64,000 nt of DNA from Verminephrobacter eiseniae EF01-2. Its GTDB lineage: Bacteria; Pseudomonadota; Gammaproteobacteria; Burkholderiales; Burkholderiaceae_C. Shown piece by piece: positions 8,261-18,434 of this stretch (positions are counted from its first letter, which is position 1; the number at the start of each line of letters is the position of its first letter). Under the pieces are notes generated by a model that did no database searches, had not been told where the DNA came from, and saw only the letters and a list, made by a program, of their open reading frames with translations. The DNA lies in the NCBI RefSeq assembly GCF_000015565.1, contig NC_008786.1, positions 868,001 through 932,000 of the forward strand, written 5' to 3'. The position numbers and the translations under genes are program-made.

Positions 8261-8926
8261 TCATCGGCGGGTTCCGAGTCTGGTCTCGACACGCTGCGCG
8301 GCGACGGTCAACGGAAACAGCACGGCGAAGTAGATCACGGCGACCACGGTGTAGACCTCCAGGGGCCGATAGATGGCCGCCGTGATCACGGCGCCCTGGT
8401 AGAGCAGGTCTGCCACGGCGATGGTCGAGACCAGGGAGGTGTTCTTCAACTGCATCACCGTCTGGTTGATGAACGATGGAATCATGATGCGCACGGCCTG
8501 GGGGAGGATGATGCTGCGCAAGGTCTGGGCATGGCGCATGCCCAAGGCCCCGCCGGCCTCCCACTGGCCTTTGCCCACCGCCTCGATGCCGCCGCGGAAC
8601 ACCTCGGCGTAGAACGCCCCGGCGTACAGCGTCAGCGTGAGAAAGCAGGCCATGATCGGCGACAGCGCCACGCCCGAGAGGACCGGCAGCGCGTAGTAGA
8701 TCCATACCAGTTGCACGAGCAACGGCGTGCAACGAAAAGCCTCTATGTAGGCGATGGCAGGCAGCCGGAGCCAGCGCGACCGGTGGGTCCGGATGACGCC
8801 GGCAACCAGCCCCAGTGCGACGCCCGCGAGGACCGTGGACAGCGTGAACAGCATCGTCACGCCCAGCCCCCGGGCGATCAGCGCGCGGTAGGGGGCCAGG
8901 GCGCCGAAACTCCAGGCGTAGTCCAT
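8261..8926 (-). CDS. Polar amino acid ABC transporter permease (HisM/GlnP family)
   Basis: Inner-membrane permease of 221 residues with the family's EAA-type loop (GQWEAGGALGMRHAQTLRSI) near residue 125. It begins 7 bases after the stop of the binding-protein gene, so the two are co-transcribed. Only one permease is present (these systems can use a homodimer) and no ATPase gene lies in the window. The pump must borrow an ATPase from elsewhere or be incomplete. Confidence 0.85.
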   Translation of the reverse strand: MDYAWSFGALAPYRALIARGLGVTMLFTLSTVLAGVALGLVAGVIRTHRSRWLRLPAIAYIEAFRCTPLLVQLVWIYYALPVLSGVALSPIMACFLTLTLYAGAFYAEVFRGGIEAVGKGQWEAGGALGMRHAQTLRSIILPQAVRIMIPSFINQTVMQLKNTSLVSTIAVADLLYQGAVITAAIYRPLEVYTVVAVIYFAVLFPLTVAAQRVETRLGTRR

Positions 8927-8933
8927 GGCGCGC

Positions 8934-9818
8934 TCAAAAGTGGATCTCGGCCGGGATGTCGCCCGCAGCGATGCCCAGTTCTACCAAGCCTTTGGTCATC
9001 CATTCGCGGGTCTGCCCGATCGCTCGGTTGTAGTCGGCCCAGACACTCAGGAAGTCGCGCCAGCGTTTGTCGGTCTCGATCCGGGTCCCGATGTTCGTCG
9101 GCAGCGAGAGGATCGGGCGCGGAATCACCATCTCGCCGAGGGTCGGGTTCTTCTTGAGCATCGGCAGCGCCAGCACCGCCAGCACGACATTCACGTCCGC
9201 CCGGCCGGTGGCGACGGCAAGCACCGCTTCGTCGCGGTTCTTGAAGGCGCTGATACCGGCTTTGGGCGCATAGCGGCGCGCAATCGACTCATGGGTCGAG
9301 CCCAGGTCGACGGCGATGCGCACTTCGGGCCGGTTCAGGTCTTCCCAGGTCTGCGGCTTGCGAAAGCCCTTGCGCGTGACCACGGTGAAAGAGTGCACCA
9401 GGATCGGCGTTGCAAAATCGATGACCAGCGCGCGCTCCGGGGTCGGGTTCACCGCGAAGGCGAGATCCACCTTGTCCGATTGCAGGTCGAGGATCTGATG
9501 GCCCCAGGTCGACTCCAGCAGTTCCACCCTGACGCCGAGCTTGGCCGCAATGTCGTTGGCCATCTCGATACAGGCCCCGCCCCACTGGCCCGTCATCAGG
9601 TCCTTGGTGAAGTACGGCGCCTGACCCAGGATGACTGCGGCTCTGAGCACGCCTCTTTTTTGCACGCGATCGAGCGTCGAGTCGGTGCGCGGCAGCGCCA
9701 CTTTCGCCGGCGCCGCAGGCGCCGCCCGGGCCGCCTGCGCCCCGGGGGCGGTCAAAGCACCCGATAGCGTGGCTGCGCCGATCAATGCAGTAGAGGCAAA
9801 AGCGTGTCTGCGTTTCAT
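8934..9818 (-). CDS. Polar amino acid ABC transporter substrate-binding protein
   Basis: Periplasmic binding protein, family 3, 294 residues. The start at 9818 is preferred because AGGGGG lies about 8 bases upstream and it gives a good signal peptide (KRR, then a hydrophobic stretch, cleavage near AQAA at about residue 28). Family motifs include LRAAVILGQAPYFTKD, and VDLAFAVNPTPERALVIDFATPI, which is the usual 'D..P..T.ER' region. It is the first gene of the minus-strand operon with the HisM-type permease and a ThDP enzyme. It is divergent from a DadA-like oxidase operon across a 272-base regulatory gap. Confidence 0.85.
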   Translation of the reverse strand: MKRRHAFASTALIGAATLSGALTAPGAQAARAAPAAPAKVALPRTDSTLDRVQKRGVLRAAVILGQAPYFTKDLMTGQWGGACIEMANDIAAKLGVRVELLESTWGHQILDLQSDKVDLAFAVNPTPERALVIDFATPILVHSFTVVTRKGFRKPQTWEDLNRPEVRIAVDLGSTHESIARRYAPKAGISAFKNRDEAVLAVATGRADVNVVLAVLALPMLKKNPTLGEMVIPRPILSLPTNIGTRIETDKRWRDFLSVWADYNRAIGQTREWMTKGLVELGIAAGDIPAEIHF

Positions 9819-9941
9819 GCGGACCCCCTGGTGGTTGGACGCTGCGGGACCGACTGGCGCCGGTCTGCGCCGACCCGTGCCGCTCTGTGCGTCAGCGCCC
9901 TGCGCCCCTGCGCCCCTGCGCATCACGCGCTGAATATCGAT

Positions 9942-9979
9942 CTGAATTCAGTGTATTGCACAGACTTGTATTCAGCAAG
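9942..9979. promoter_or_regulatory. Possible operator region between divergent operons
   Basis: A perfect 10-bp palindrome CTGAATTCAG (9942-9951) is followed by CTTGTATTCAGCAAG (9965-9979), whose ends are complementary. It lies in the A/T-rich part of the 272-base gap between the divergent starts at 9818 and 10091. CTTGTAT cores are typical of FCD-type GntR sites, and such a regulator is encoded at 12144. The assignment is inference. Confidence 0.3.
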
Positions 9980-10090
9980 TGGTACGATACACGACCACTT
10001 TCCGGAGCGCCCGATGGCCCGCGCTTTTGCCCACCTGCCACCCCCCCGGGGCAGCGCCCGCGCTGCTCCATGCACTTGCGGCCGCACGCC

Positions 10091-11386
10091 ATGACGCGCC
10101 ATGTGGTCATCATCGGGGCCGGCATCGTCGGTGCCGTCAGTGCCATCGAAGCGCTGCGCGCGGGTCTTCGGGTCACGCTGGTAGAGGCCGGCCCGGCCGG
10201 TGGCGAGCAGGCTGCGAGCTACGGCAATGCCGGCTGGCTGTCGTCGCACTCGGTCATTGCGCCGGCCGAGCCGGGCCTATGGAAAAAAGTGCCGGGCTTC
10301 GTGCTCGACCCGCTGGGGCCTTTGGCGATACGGATGCGCTATCTGCCGCAGGTGGCGCCCTGGCTGATGCGCTATCTGGCCTCGGGCTGGACCGAGGCCC
10401 GGGTCGAAAAGACGGCGCATGCGCTGCGCGCGTTGCTGGTGGATGCGCCGGCATTGCACCACGATCTGGCCAGCGCAGCCGGGGTTGCCGCGTTGATCGA
10501 ACGCCGTGGTCTGCTGCACGCCTACCCATCGCGGTCGGACTTCGAGGCCGACGGCCTGGCCTGGCGCGTGCGCCACAAAACCGGGGTTCGATGGCAGGAA
10601 CTGCAGGCCGACGCGCTGCACGCGCTCGAGCCCGCGCTGCATCCGCGCTACCAGTTCGGTGTATGGGTGGGCGAAGCCGGCCATTGCCGCGATCCGGGCG
10701 CCTATGTGGGCGCGCTGGTGGCGCATGCCTGCGCGCAGGGCGCGGCCTCGATCTGCGCGCAGGCCACGGGGTTCCGGTTCGAGTCCGGGCGCCTGCGGGC
10801 CGTCAGAGCCGCTGGCGCCGACATCGGGTGCGACGCTGCGGTGATTGCAGCGGGCGCGCACTCGCGCGCGCTCGCCGCCCTGGCCGGCGATCTGCTTCCT
10901 CTGGAGACCGAGCGCGGCTATCACGTCATCGTCGACGCGCCGCAGATGCTGCCCGAGCGCCCCCAGCTACCGCAGCTACCGGTCATGGTGTCCGACTGCA
11001 AGGCGGGAGCGACGCCGATGGAGCGCGGCTTGCGCATTGCGGGGCAGGTCGAAATCGCCGGTCTGAAGGCCGCGCCGAACTGGCGCCGGGCCGAGATTTT
11101 GCGCGACCACCTGCTGCGCATTTTCCCCGGCCTGCCTGCGCCTTTGCCCGCAGCCAGCCTGCACTACTGGATGGGCCACCGGCCCAGCATGCCCGACGGC
11201 CGGCCGTGCATAGGCTACGCCAGTGCCTCGCGTGACGTGGTGCACGCTTTCGGGCATGGGCATATCGGCCTGGCCAGCGCGGCCCGCACCGGACGCCTGG
11301 TGGCGCAACTGCTGTCCGACCGAACGCCCGAGATAGACCTGGCCCCTTTCGACCCGCGCCGGTTTGCCAGGCCCTTTGCGCCATGA
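10091..11386 (+). CDS. FAD-dependent D-amino acid dehydrogenase-like oxidoreductase (DadA family)
   Basis: Flavoprotein of the DAO/DadA family, 431 residues, oxidising an amino acid (usually a D-isomer or N-substituted one) to the 2-oxo acid. The Rossmann FAD motif is at residues 4-30 (VVIIGAGIVGAVSAIEALR), and YGNAGWLS is a DadA hallmark. GHGHIGLASAARTGRLVAQLL near the C-terminus closes the FAD site. The ATG at 10091 is chosen because the FAD motif begins at once; upstream in-frame starts would add a tail with no family match. The start of the next gene overlaps its stop (ATGA). Adjacent racemase and binding protein suggest use of both enantiomers of an imported amino acid. Confidence 0.8.
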   Translation: MTRHVVIIGAGIVGAVSAIEALRAGLRVTLVEAGPAGGEQAASYGNAGWLSSHSVIAPAEPGLWKKVPGFVLDPLGPLAIRMRYLPQVAPWLMRYLASGWTEARVEKTAHALRALLVDAPALHHDLASAAGVAALIERRGLLHAYPSRSDFEADGLAWRVRHKTGVRWQELQADALHALEPALHPRYQFGVWVGEAGHCRDPGAYVGALVAHACAQGAASICAQATGFRFESGRLRAVRAAGADIGCDAAVIAAGAHSRALAALAGDLLPLETERGYHVIVDAPQMLPERPQLPQLPVMVSDCKAGATPMERGLRIAGQVEIAGLKAAPNWRRAEILRDHLLRIFPGLPAPLPAASLHYWMGHRPSMPDGRPCIGYASASRDVVHAFGHGHIGLASAARTGRLVAQLLSDRTPEIDLAPFDPRRFARPFAP

Positions 11387-12159
11387 TGCGGCCCGCCATG
11401 AACCCACCGGCAGGCTCGACCATCGCGCGCGGCGGCAAGGCCGTCTACGGAGCGCCCCTGGGCATCTTGATGCTGGAGGCCCGATTTGCGCGCATTCCGG
11501 GGGATATGGGCAATGGCCGGACTTGGCCGTTTCCGGTGCTGTACCGGGTGGTGCCCGGCGCCAGCCCGGAAAAAGTGGTGCTCGACGGCGCGCACGGCCT
11601 GCTGCCGGACTTCATCGCGGCGGCGCAGGACCTGGTGCGCCTGGGGGCCGAGGCGATCACCACCAACTGCGGGTTTTTGTCGTTGTTTCAGCAGCAGCTT
11701 GCGGCGGCCGTGGGCGTGCCGGTGGCCACTTCTGCGCTGCTGCAAGTGCCCTGGGTGCAGTCGCTGCTGCCACCCGGCCAGCGCGTGGGCGTGCTCACGG
11801 TCAGCGCTCGCACCCTCACGCCGGCGCACCTGAGCGCAGCCGGTGTGCCGCTGGATACGCCGATCGCCGGCACGGAGGGCGGGCGCGAGTTCTTCCGCGT
11901 GCTGATCGAGGCCGAGAAAGACGATCTGGACATCGCCCTGGCCGAGCAGGACATCATCGACGCCGGGCGCGCGCTGGTATCGGGCGCTCCCGAGGTCGGG
12001 GCCATCGTTCTCGAATGCACCAACATGCCGCCGTATGCGGCGGCACTGCGCAGGCAACTGGGCCTGCCGGTCTACGACATTTACTCGATGGTGAACTGGT
12101 TTCACGCCGGCCTGAGGCCGCGCGCATTCAGTGGACAAAGCCCATGGCCAATCCCGTAG
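11383..12159 (+). CDS. Aspartate/glutamate (hydantoin) racemase-family protein
   Basis: Cofactor-independent racemase-fold protein, 258 residues. Both expected catalytic cysteines are present: Cys96 (TTNCGFLS) and Cys212 (VLECTNMP). The family includes Asp, Glu and hydantoin racemases and maleate isomerase, and the sequence does not settle which. The start overlaps the stop of the DadA-like gene and the end overlaps the GntR gene by 16 bases, so all three are translationally linked. With a D-amino acid dehydrogenase next door, conversion of an L- to a D-amino acid for oxidation is a reasonable inference. Confidence 0.75.
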   Translation: MMRPAMNPPAGSTIARGGKAVYGAPLGILMLEARFARIPGDMGNGRTWPFPVLYRVVPGASPEKVVLDGAHGLLPDFIAAAQDLVRLGAEAITTNCGFLSLFQQQLAAAVGVPVATSALLQVPWVQSLLPPGQRVGVLTVSARTLTPAHLSAAGVPLDTPIAGTEGGREFFRVLIEAEKDDLDIALAEQDIIDAGRALVSGAPEVGAIVLECTNMPPYAAALRRQLGLPVYDIYSMVNWFHAGLRPRAFSGQSPWPIP

Positions 12160-12842
12160 AGCAGGACCCGGAGCCATCGGGCGGCAGCATCGCCGATCGG
12201 GTCTACGACCAGGTCAGGAGCATGGCCATAGGCTATGCCATCAAACCCGGCGAACGGCTCAACGAGGGCGAACTCGCGCGCCAGTTGGGCGTCAGCCGGA
12301 CGCCGCTGCGCGAGGCGCTCAATCGCCTCAACACCGAAGGGCTGATGCGCCTGGTCCCCGGCAAGGGCTTTTATTGCCGCGACCTGGATGTGCACGAGAT
12401 CTTCTCGCTGTATGAACTGCGCAAGGCCGTCGAGGTCGCGGCCATCGGGCTGGCGCTGGTGCGCGCCAAGGAGGGGGACATCGATGCACTGCTGGCGTTT
12501 CTCGATGCCACCGGGCCGGACGCAGCCGGGCGCAGCACGGACCAGTTGGTCGCGCTCGATGAGCAATTTCACGAGCGCCTGATGGCGATGTCCGGCAACT
12601 TCGAGATGGTCCGCGTGCTGCGCAACGTGAATGCGCGCATCCATATCGTGCGCTGGACAGACATGGAGCGCGGCGACCGGCGGGTGACACAAAACGAGCA
12701 TCGCCAGACGCTGCTGGCCCTCAAGGCACGCGACGGCCCGGGCTGCGCGCGTTTGCTCGAGCGCCACATCGATCGCCGCATGGACCAGATCACATCGGCC
12801 CTGAAAGAGGGTTATGCGCAGATCTACATGCCGCGTGGCTGA
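12144..12842 (+). CDS. GntR-family transcriptional regulator (FCD domain)
   Basis: DNA-binding regulator of 232 residues. The N-terminal winged helix-turn-helix covers about residues 15-85 (GELARQLGVSRTPLREALNRL). The C-terminal helical FCD effector domain carries the metal-binding pattern (DEQFHERLMAMSGN, later EHRQTLLAL and LERHIDRR). It overlaps the racemase gene, so it probably controls this operon and perhaps the divergent transporter operon through the gap at 9819-10090. Members commonly respond to organic or amino acid ligands. Confidence 0.85.
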   Translation: MANPVEQDPEPSGGSIADRVYDQVRSMAIGYAIKPGERLNEGELARQLGVSRTPLREALNRLNTEGLMRLVPGKGFYCRDLDVHEIFSLYELRKAVEVAAIGLALVRAKEGDIDALLAFLDATGPDAAGRSTDQLVALDEQFHERLMAMSGNFEMVRVLRNVNARIHIVRWTDMERGDRRVTQNEHRQTLLALKARDGPGCARLLERHIDRRMDQITSALKEGYAQIYMPRG

Positions 12843-12983
12843 TTCCATTCCTGAAACATCCGTGCACTGTGCCGGCGCCGCTGGCCGTGCATTGGTACGG
12901 TCTGCGCTCCGCCTGCGCGTTCACGAACGAGGCAGAAATGGAATGCGGCTCAGCCGCGCAGCCAGACGCAACGGGCCACTCGC

Positions 12984-13817
12984 TCAGTAACCGGCAGCGC
13001 GGGGGGCTTGCCCGCCGGCGGGCACGGCGCGAAAACCGGCCAGCAGTTTTCTGGCTGCGTTGACCAGCAGTTGCGCGTCCACCCCGACCGCGACGAACAG
13101 GGCGCCGGCCGCCAGCCACTGGTGCGCCTGGGGCTCGCTGGTGACCAGAATGCCCGGGGCCTTGCCGGCGCGCAGGATGCGCCCGATGCCGTCTTGGATC
13201 GCGGCCTGCACGCTCGGGTGCTCGGGGTGGCCCGGATGGCCCATCGAGGCCGACAGGTCCGCCGGGCCGATGAACACGCCATCGACTCCCGGCGTGGCGG
13301 CGATGGCGTCGAGGTTGCCCAAGGCTTGCACGGTTTCGGCCTGCACCAGCAGGCATATCTGCTGGTCGGCCTGGTGCACATAGTCCGGATAGGACTGCCA
13401 GCGCGAGGCGCGCGCCATGGCGCTGCCCATGCCGCGCATGCCCGCCGGGGCGTAGCGCGTGGCGCGCACCAGGGCCTGCGCCTGCTCGGCCGTGTCCACC
13501 ATCGGCACCAGCAGCGTCTGCACGCCGATGTCCAGGTACTGCTTGATCAACGTCTGGTCGCCGATCGGCACGCGGGCGATCGGATGGGGCGCCGGCGCGC
13601 CGGCGGGCAGGGCACTGGTGGCGCTGGCGATGGCCTGCAACTGGTGCAGTATCGAGCGCAGGTCGTTGGGCGCATGCTCGCCGTCGACCAGCAGCCAGTC
13701 GTAGCCTGTGCTCGCAAGAAGCTCGGCGCTGTAAGCGTCGGCCAGTCCGAGCCACAGGCCGATTTGTGCCTGGCGTTGCGCGATGGCTTGCTTGAAAAGG
13801 TTGGTGGGTGTGTGCAT
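12984..13817 (-). CDS. HpcH/HpaI-family aldolase
   Basis: Class II (metal-dependent) aldolase of the HpcH/HpaI citrate-lyase-beta-like family, 277 residues. Visible motifs are [11 protein letters not shown] (about residues 43-53), the metal-ligand region [14 protein letters not shown], and [17 protein letters not shown], all diagnostic. It cleaves 4-hydroxy-2-oxo acids to pyruvate (or glyoxylate) and an aldehyde. It stands alone on the minus strand, divergent from radA, and no homoprotocatechuate genes are nearby, so its natural substrate is unclear; sugar-acid breakdown is possible. Confidence 0.85.
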   Translation of the reverse strand: MHTPTNLFKQAIAQRQAQIGLWLGLADAYSAELLASTGYDWLLVDGEHAPNDLRSILHQLQAIASATSALPAGAPAPHPIARVPIGDQTLIKQYLDIGVQTLLVPMVDTAEQAQALVRATRYAPAGMRGMGSAMARASRWQSYPDYVHQADQQICLLVQAETVQALGNLDAIAATPGVDGVFIGPADLSASMGHPGHPEHPSVQAAIQDGIGRILRAGKAPGILVTSEPQAHQWLAAGALFVAVGVDAQLLVNAARKLLAGFRAVPAGGQAPRAAGY

Positions 13818-13892
13818 GTCGTTGCTTTCCGGATCGAGGGTGCGGGGCCTGCCATGGTACGCGGCTGCGGGTCATGCGCGTGCTGCGGCCGC

Positions 13893-13898
13893 TATAGT
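13893..13898 (+). promoter_or_regulatory. Candidate -10 box for radA
   Basis: TATAGT lies 25 bases before the radA start in the short gap between divergent genes. No good -35 hexamer is present at the usual distance, so the call rests on position and the -10 match only. Confidence 0.25.
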
Positions 13899-13922
13899 TC
13901 GCAGCCCGCACCTTCTTTCCCC

Positions 13923-15302
13923 ATGGCCAAAGAAAAAACCATTTTTACCTGCACCGAGTGCGGCGGCGCCAGCCCCCGCTGGCTGGGCAAATGCCCGGCC
14001 TGCGGCGCCTGGAACACCTTGATCGAGGCGCTGGCCGAGACCGGGCCGGGCACGCACCGCTACAGCGCCTCCCGCTATGCCGGCCTGGCGCAGGCGCAGG
14101 GCGTGATGCCGCTGTCGGCCATCGAAGCCAGCGATGTGCAGCGCAGCCCGAGCGGCATCGGCGAGCTCGACCGCGTGCTGGGCGGTGGCATCGTCGAAGG
14201 CGGGGTGGTGCTGATCGGCGGCGACCCGGGCATAGGCAAGTCCACCTTGCTGCTGCAAGCGCTCGATGCGCTGCAACGCGCCGGCTTGCCCACGCTGTAT
14301 GTCACCGGCGAGGAAAGCGGCGCCCAGGTGGCGCTGCGCTCGCGCCGCCTGGGGCTCGAACACAGCCAGGTCAATGTGCTGGCGGAAATCCAGTTGGAAA
14401 AGATTCTCGCCGCCATCGATGCCATGCAGCCGGCCGTGGCGGTGATCGACTCGATACAGACGATGTACTCCGAGCAACTCACCTCGGCGCCGGGTTCGGT
14501 GGCCCAGGTGCGCGAATGCGCGGCCCATCTGACGCGGGCGGCCAAGGCGAGCGGCGTGGCGATCGTGCTGGTGGGCCATGTCACCAAGGAGGGCGCGCTG
14601 GCCGGCCCGCGCGTGCTCGAACACATGGTGGACACCGTGCTGTATTTCGAGGGCGACACCCACAGCCAGTTCAGGCTGGTGCGGGCGATCAAGAACCGCT
14701 TTGGCGCGGTCAACGAGATCGGCGTGTTCGCGATGACCGAAAAGGGACTGCGGGGCGTGAGCAACCCCAGCGCGATTTTCCTGAGCCAGCACAGCGAGCC
14801 CGTGCCGGGCAGTTGCGTGATGGTGACGCTGGAGGGCTCCCGGCCGCTGCTGGTCGAGATACAGGCGCTGGTCGACAGTGGCGGGCCCAGCCCCCGGCGG
14901 CTGAGCGTGGGCCTGGACAAGGACCGCCTGGCCATGCTGCTGGCCGTGCTGCACCGCCACGCGGGCGTGGCCTGCGGCGACCAGGACGTGTTCGTCAATG
15001 CCGTCGGCGGTGTGCGCATCAGCGAGCCGGCGGCCGACCTGGCCGTGCTGCTGGCCATCCACTCCAGCCTGAGGGGCCGGGCGCTGCCGCGCGGCTTTCT
15101 GGCCTTTGGCGAGGTCGGGCTGGCCGGCGAGGTGCGCCCCGCGCCGCGCGGGCAGGAGCGCCTCAGGGAAGCCGCCAAACTGGGCTTTTGCGCGGCGGTG
15201 CTGCCCCGGGCGAATGCGCCGAAAAAGCCCATCGAGGGGCTGAGCATCCACCCGGTGGAGCGGGTGGAAGAGGCGCTGAACGTGGTGCGCGATCTGACCT
15301 GA
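13923..15302 (+). CDS. radA: DNA repair protein RadA
   Basis: RecA-related branch-migration ATPase used in recombinational repair, 459 residues (family about 455-460). The N-terminal C4 zinc finger is at residues 10-28 (CTECGG ... CPACG), Walker A at about 99-107 (GDPGIGKST), and the RadA-specific KNRFG at about 257-261. The C-terminal third is the inactive Lon-protease-like domain. The start ATG 13923 matches the family N-terminus (MAKEKTIFTC). It is one of few housekeeping genes here and is flanked by catabolic genes with no functional link. Confidence 0.97.
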   Translation: MAKEKTIFTCTECGGASPRWLGKCPACGAWNTLIEALAETGPGTHRYSASRYAGLAQAQGVMPLSAIEASDVQRSPSGIGELDRVLGGGIVEGGVVLIGGDPGIGKSTLLLQALDALQRAGLPTLYVTGEESGAQVALRSRRLGLEHSQVNVLAEIQLEKILAAIDAMQPAVAVIDSIQTMYSEQLTSAPGSVAQVRECAAHLTRAAKASGVAIVLVGHVTKEGALAGPRVLEHMVDTVLYFEGDTHSQFRLVRAIKNRFGAVNEIGVFAMTEKGLRGVSNPSAIFLSQHSEPVPGSCVMVTLEGSRPLLVEIQALVDSGGPSPRRLSVGLDKDRLAMLLAVLHRHAGVACGDQDVFVNAVGGVRISEPAADLAVLLAIHSSLRGRALPRGFLAFGEVGLAGEVRPAPRGQERLREAAKLGFCAAVLPRANAPKKPIEGLSIHPVERVEEALNVVRDLT

Positions 15303-15336
15303 GTGTGGCGCGCAGCCCGGTGCGCCGCCGCCGCAT

Positions 15337-16404
15337 TCATGCATAGCTGGCGCACAGCTCGCCTTCGGCCTGCAGCGCGTCGAAGGCGCTGTAGTCCGGA
15401 TGCCAGGCGTTGCCGGCGCGCAGCGTCAGCGCCGCGAGTGCGGCGAAGGTGGCGCTGCCTTCGCGGCGCAGTTGCTCGGCGCAGCGCTCCAGGTCGGGGA
15501 AGTGCTGCAACGCCTGCCACCACAGCGCGCGCCCGGCGAGAAAGCCATGCGCGCCGGCGGCGTAGGCGTACTCCATCACGCGCAAGAACTGCGCCGGCGT
15601 GACGCCGGCCGAGAGCATGACCCATGGAATGCCGGCGCCCGCGCAGATCGCGCCCATTTGCCCGAACCAGCCCTGCGCCGCCTGATGGGCCGCGCCGCCG
15701 TCGCGCGCCGGCAGCGTGGCGCCGGGCAGCGGGCTTTCGAGCTTGAACAGGTCGACGCCGTACTCGGGCCGGGCGAACTCGCGCACGCTGGCCAGCACCA
15801 GTTCGGGCGTCTCGTCGGACATCTTTTCCGGCGCCCCGGCGGCGCCGGGGCTGTGGCTGTGGCGGTGGCTGCCGGGGAATGGATAGACCAGCAGTTCAAG
15901 CACCAAAGGAATGTCGCACTGGCGGCATTGCCGGCCGATCTGGCGCACATAGTCCTGCTGGTACGCGCGCACCTTCGGCGCGGCATCGGGGCGGTACCAG
16001 GCCAGCAGTTTCACGCCGTCGCCACCGGCGCGCTTGATCTTTTCCACGCTCCAGTCATCGATCGAGTGCGACAGCCTGCCGCCCGGCGTTTCGCGAAAGC
16101 GGTGGTCTTCCAGCGTCAACACCAGGCCGGTGTGCGCGGGCAGCCTGGGCAGCGCGGCCGGCAGCGCGTAGTTCGGGTCGAACAGCAGGGCGCTGGCGTG
16201 CGCGCCGAGCGCGTCGGCCAGTATGCCCTTGACGGCCACCATGTCGGCAAAGCTCACCTGGGCGGGCGCGATGCCGCGCTTGGCGCCGATCAACTGCGCC
16301 AACGGTGGGCGCTGGTCGAGTGCAACCATGGTGAAGTGGCCTTCGGGCGTGGCCATGCGGCGCATGCCCCGCTTCTTGCCGAGGTGCAGGGGGGGCGTTG
16401 TCAT
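15337..16404 (-). CDS. Tagatose-1,6-bisphosphate aldolase-like (LacD family)
   Basis: Class I aldolase of the DeoC/LacD superfamily, 355 residues. It is expected to split a ketose-1,6-bisphosphate (tagatose or a related sugar) into dihydroxyacetone phosphate and glyceraldehyde-3-phosphate. FTMVALDQRPPL near the start, VKLLAWYRPD with the likely Schiff-base Lys, and PWVMLSAGV with FLAGRALWWQAL near the C-terminus are typical. The start ATG 16404 follows the PfkB kinase stop by 7 bases. As the last gene of the sugar operon it would complete dehydrogenation, phosphorylation and aldol cleavage. The sugar identity is inferred. Confidence 0.8.
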   Translation of the reverse strand: MTTPPLHLGKKRGMRRMATPEGHFTMVALDQRPPLAQLIGAKRGIAPAQVSFADMVAVKGILADALGAHASALLFDPNYALPAALPRLPAHTGLVLTLEDHRFRETPGGRLSHSIDDWSVEKIKRAGGDGVKLLAWYRPDAAPKVRAYQQDYVRQIGRQCRQCDIPLVLELLVYPFPGSHRHSHSPGAAGAPEKMSDETPELVLASVREFARPEYGVDLFKLESPLPGATLPARDGGAAHQAAQGWFGQMGAICAGAGIPWVMLSAGVTPAQFLRVMEYAYAAGAHGFLAGRALWWQALQHFPDLERCAEQLRREGSATFAALAALTLRAGNAWHPDYSAFDALQAEGELCASYA

Positions 16405-16411
16405 GAGGCAA

Positions 16412-17344
16412 TTACTCCTTGATGGAATCGACGAGGGCCAGCGCGCTGGCCAGGTCCGGCAGACCGGCGCGTCCGCCGGGGCGCTGGCACTTGAGGGCCG
16501 CCACGGCGGCGGAAAAGCGCAACGCGCGGCGCACAGGCCAGCCGGCGCCCAGCGCGAAGGCGAACGCGCCGTGGAACGCATCGCCCGCGCCGGTGGTGTC
16601 CACGGCTTGCACCGCGAATGCGGGCAGGCTGTGCAGCCCGCTGGCGTCGGCCCAGCGCAGGCCATGCTCGCCGAGCGTGACGGCCGCCAGGCGGCAGCCG
16701 CGCGCGAGCGCGAAGTGCAACTGCGCGTCGAGCGTGCACGCGCCGGTTGCATAGTGCGCCAGCCCCGGCGCGGAGAAGATCGCGTGGTCGGTGTGCGGCA
16801 GCAGTTTGTCGAACCAGGCCGCATCGGCTGCATCGCCCACATCGCCGTCGAGCACCGTCGGCAGGCCCTGCTTGCGCGCCGCGCCAAACAGCGCCAGAGC
16901 GCCTTCGGGCCAGCGCGGATCGGCCAGCACGGCATCGGCACCGGGCAGCGCGGTCAACGGCAGCCAGCCCGGGTCTGCCGGCAGGCCGGTGCCACGGAAG
17001 TTGACGATCATGCGTTCGCCGCGCCGGTCGACCACGATGCCCGAGAGCGATGAGCGCGCGCCCTCGAACAGGCGCAGCTGCGTCACATCGACGCCGAGCG
17101 CGGCCAGTTGCGCCTTCATCGCGCGGCCTGCGTCGTCTGCGCCGGCGCGGCCCCAAAACTGCACCGCCGCGCCGAGTTTGGCGGCCGCCGCAGCCGCATT
17201 CGCCGCCATGCCGCCACCGCCTTCGCGCAGGTCGCTGGCGCGGCTCTTGCCGCTGCCCTGCGGCAGCGTGTCGACTTCCCAGGTGATGTCGAGCGCGGAC
17301 AGGCCCAGGCAGATCAGGCGCGCAGTGGGGCCGGGCATGTGCAT
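16412..17344 (-). CDS. PfkB-family carbohydrate kinase
   Basis: Ribokinase-superfamily sugar kinase, 310 residues. The N-terminal GGGGMAANAA region is the sugar-binding 'G-G' motif, and the catalytic signature DTTGAGDAFHGAF lies near residue 248. The ATG at 17344 overlaps the ATPase gene's stop (TGAGATG), giving tight coupling. Directly downstream is the LacD-type aldolase, so it probably makes the bisphosphate or phosphate ester that the aldolase cleaves. Confidence 0.85.
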   Translation of the reverse strand: MHMPGPTARLICLGLSALDITWEVDTLPQGSGKSRASDLREGGGGMAANAAAAAAKLGAAVQFWGRAGADDAGRAMKAQLAALGVDVTQLRLFEGARSSLSGIVVDRRGERMIVNFRGTGLPADPGWLPLTALPGADAVLADPRWPEGALALFGAARKQGLPTVLDGDVGDAADAAWFDKLLPHTDHAIFSAPGLAHYATGACTLDAQLHFALARGCRLAAVTLGEHGLRWADASGLHSLPAFAVQAVDTTGAGDAFHGAFAFALGAGWPVRRALRFSAAVAALKCQRPGGRAGLPDLASALALVDSIKE

Positions 17345-17345
17345 C

Positions 17346-18419
<1,074 letters not shown>

Positions 18420-18434
18420 GTCTTGCGCGTCCGT

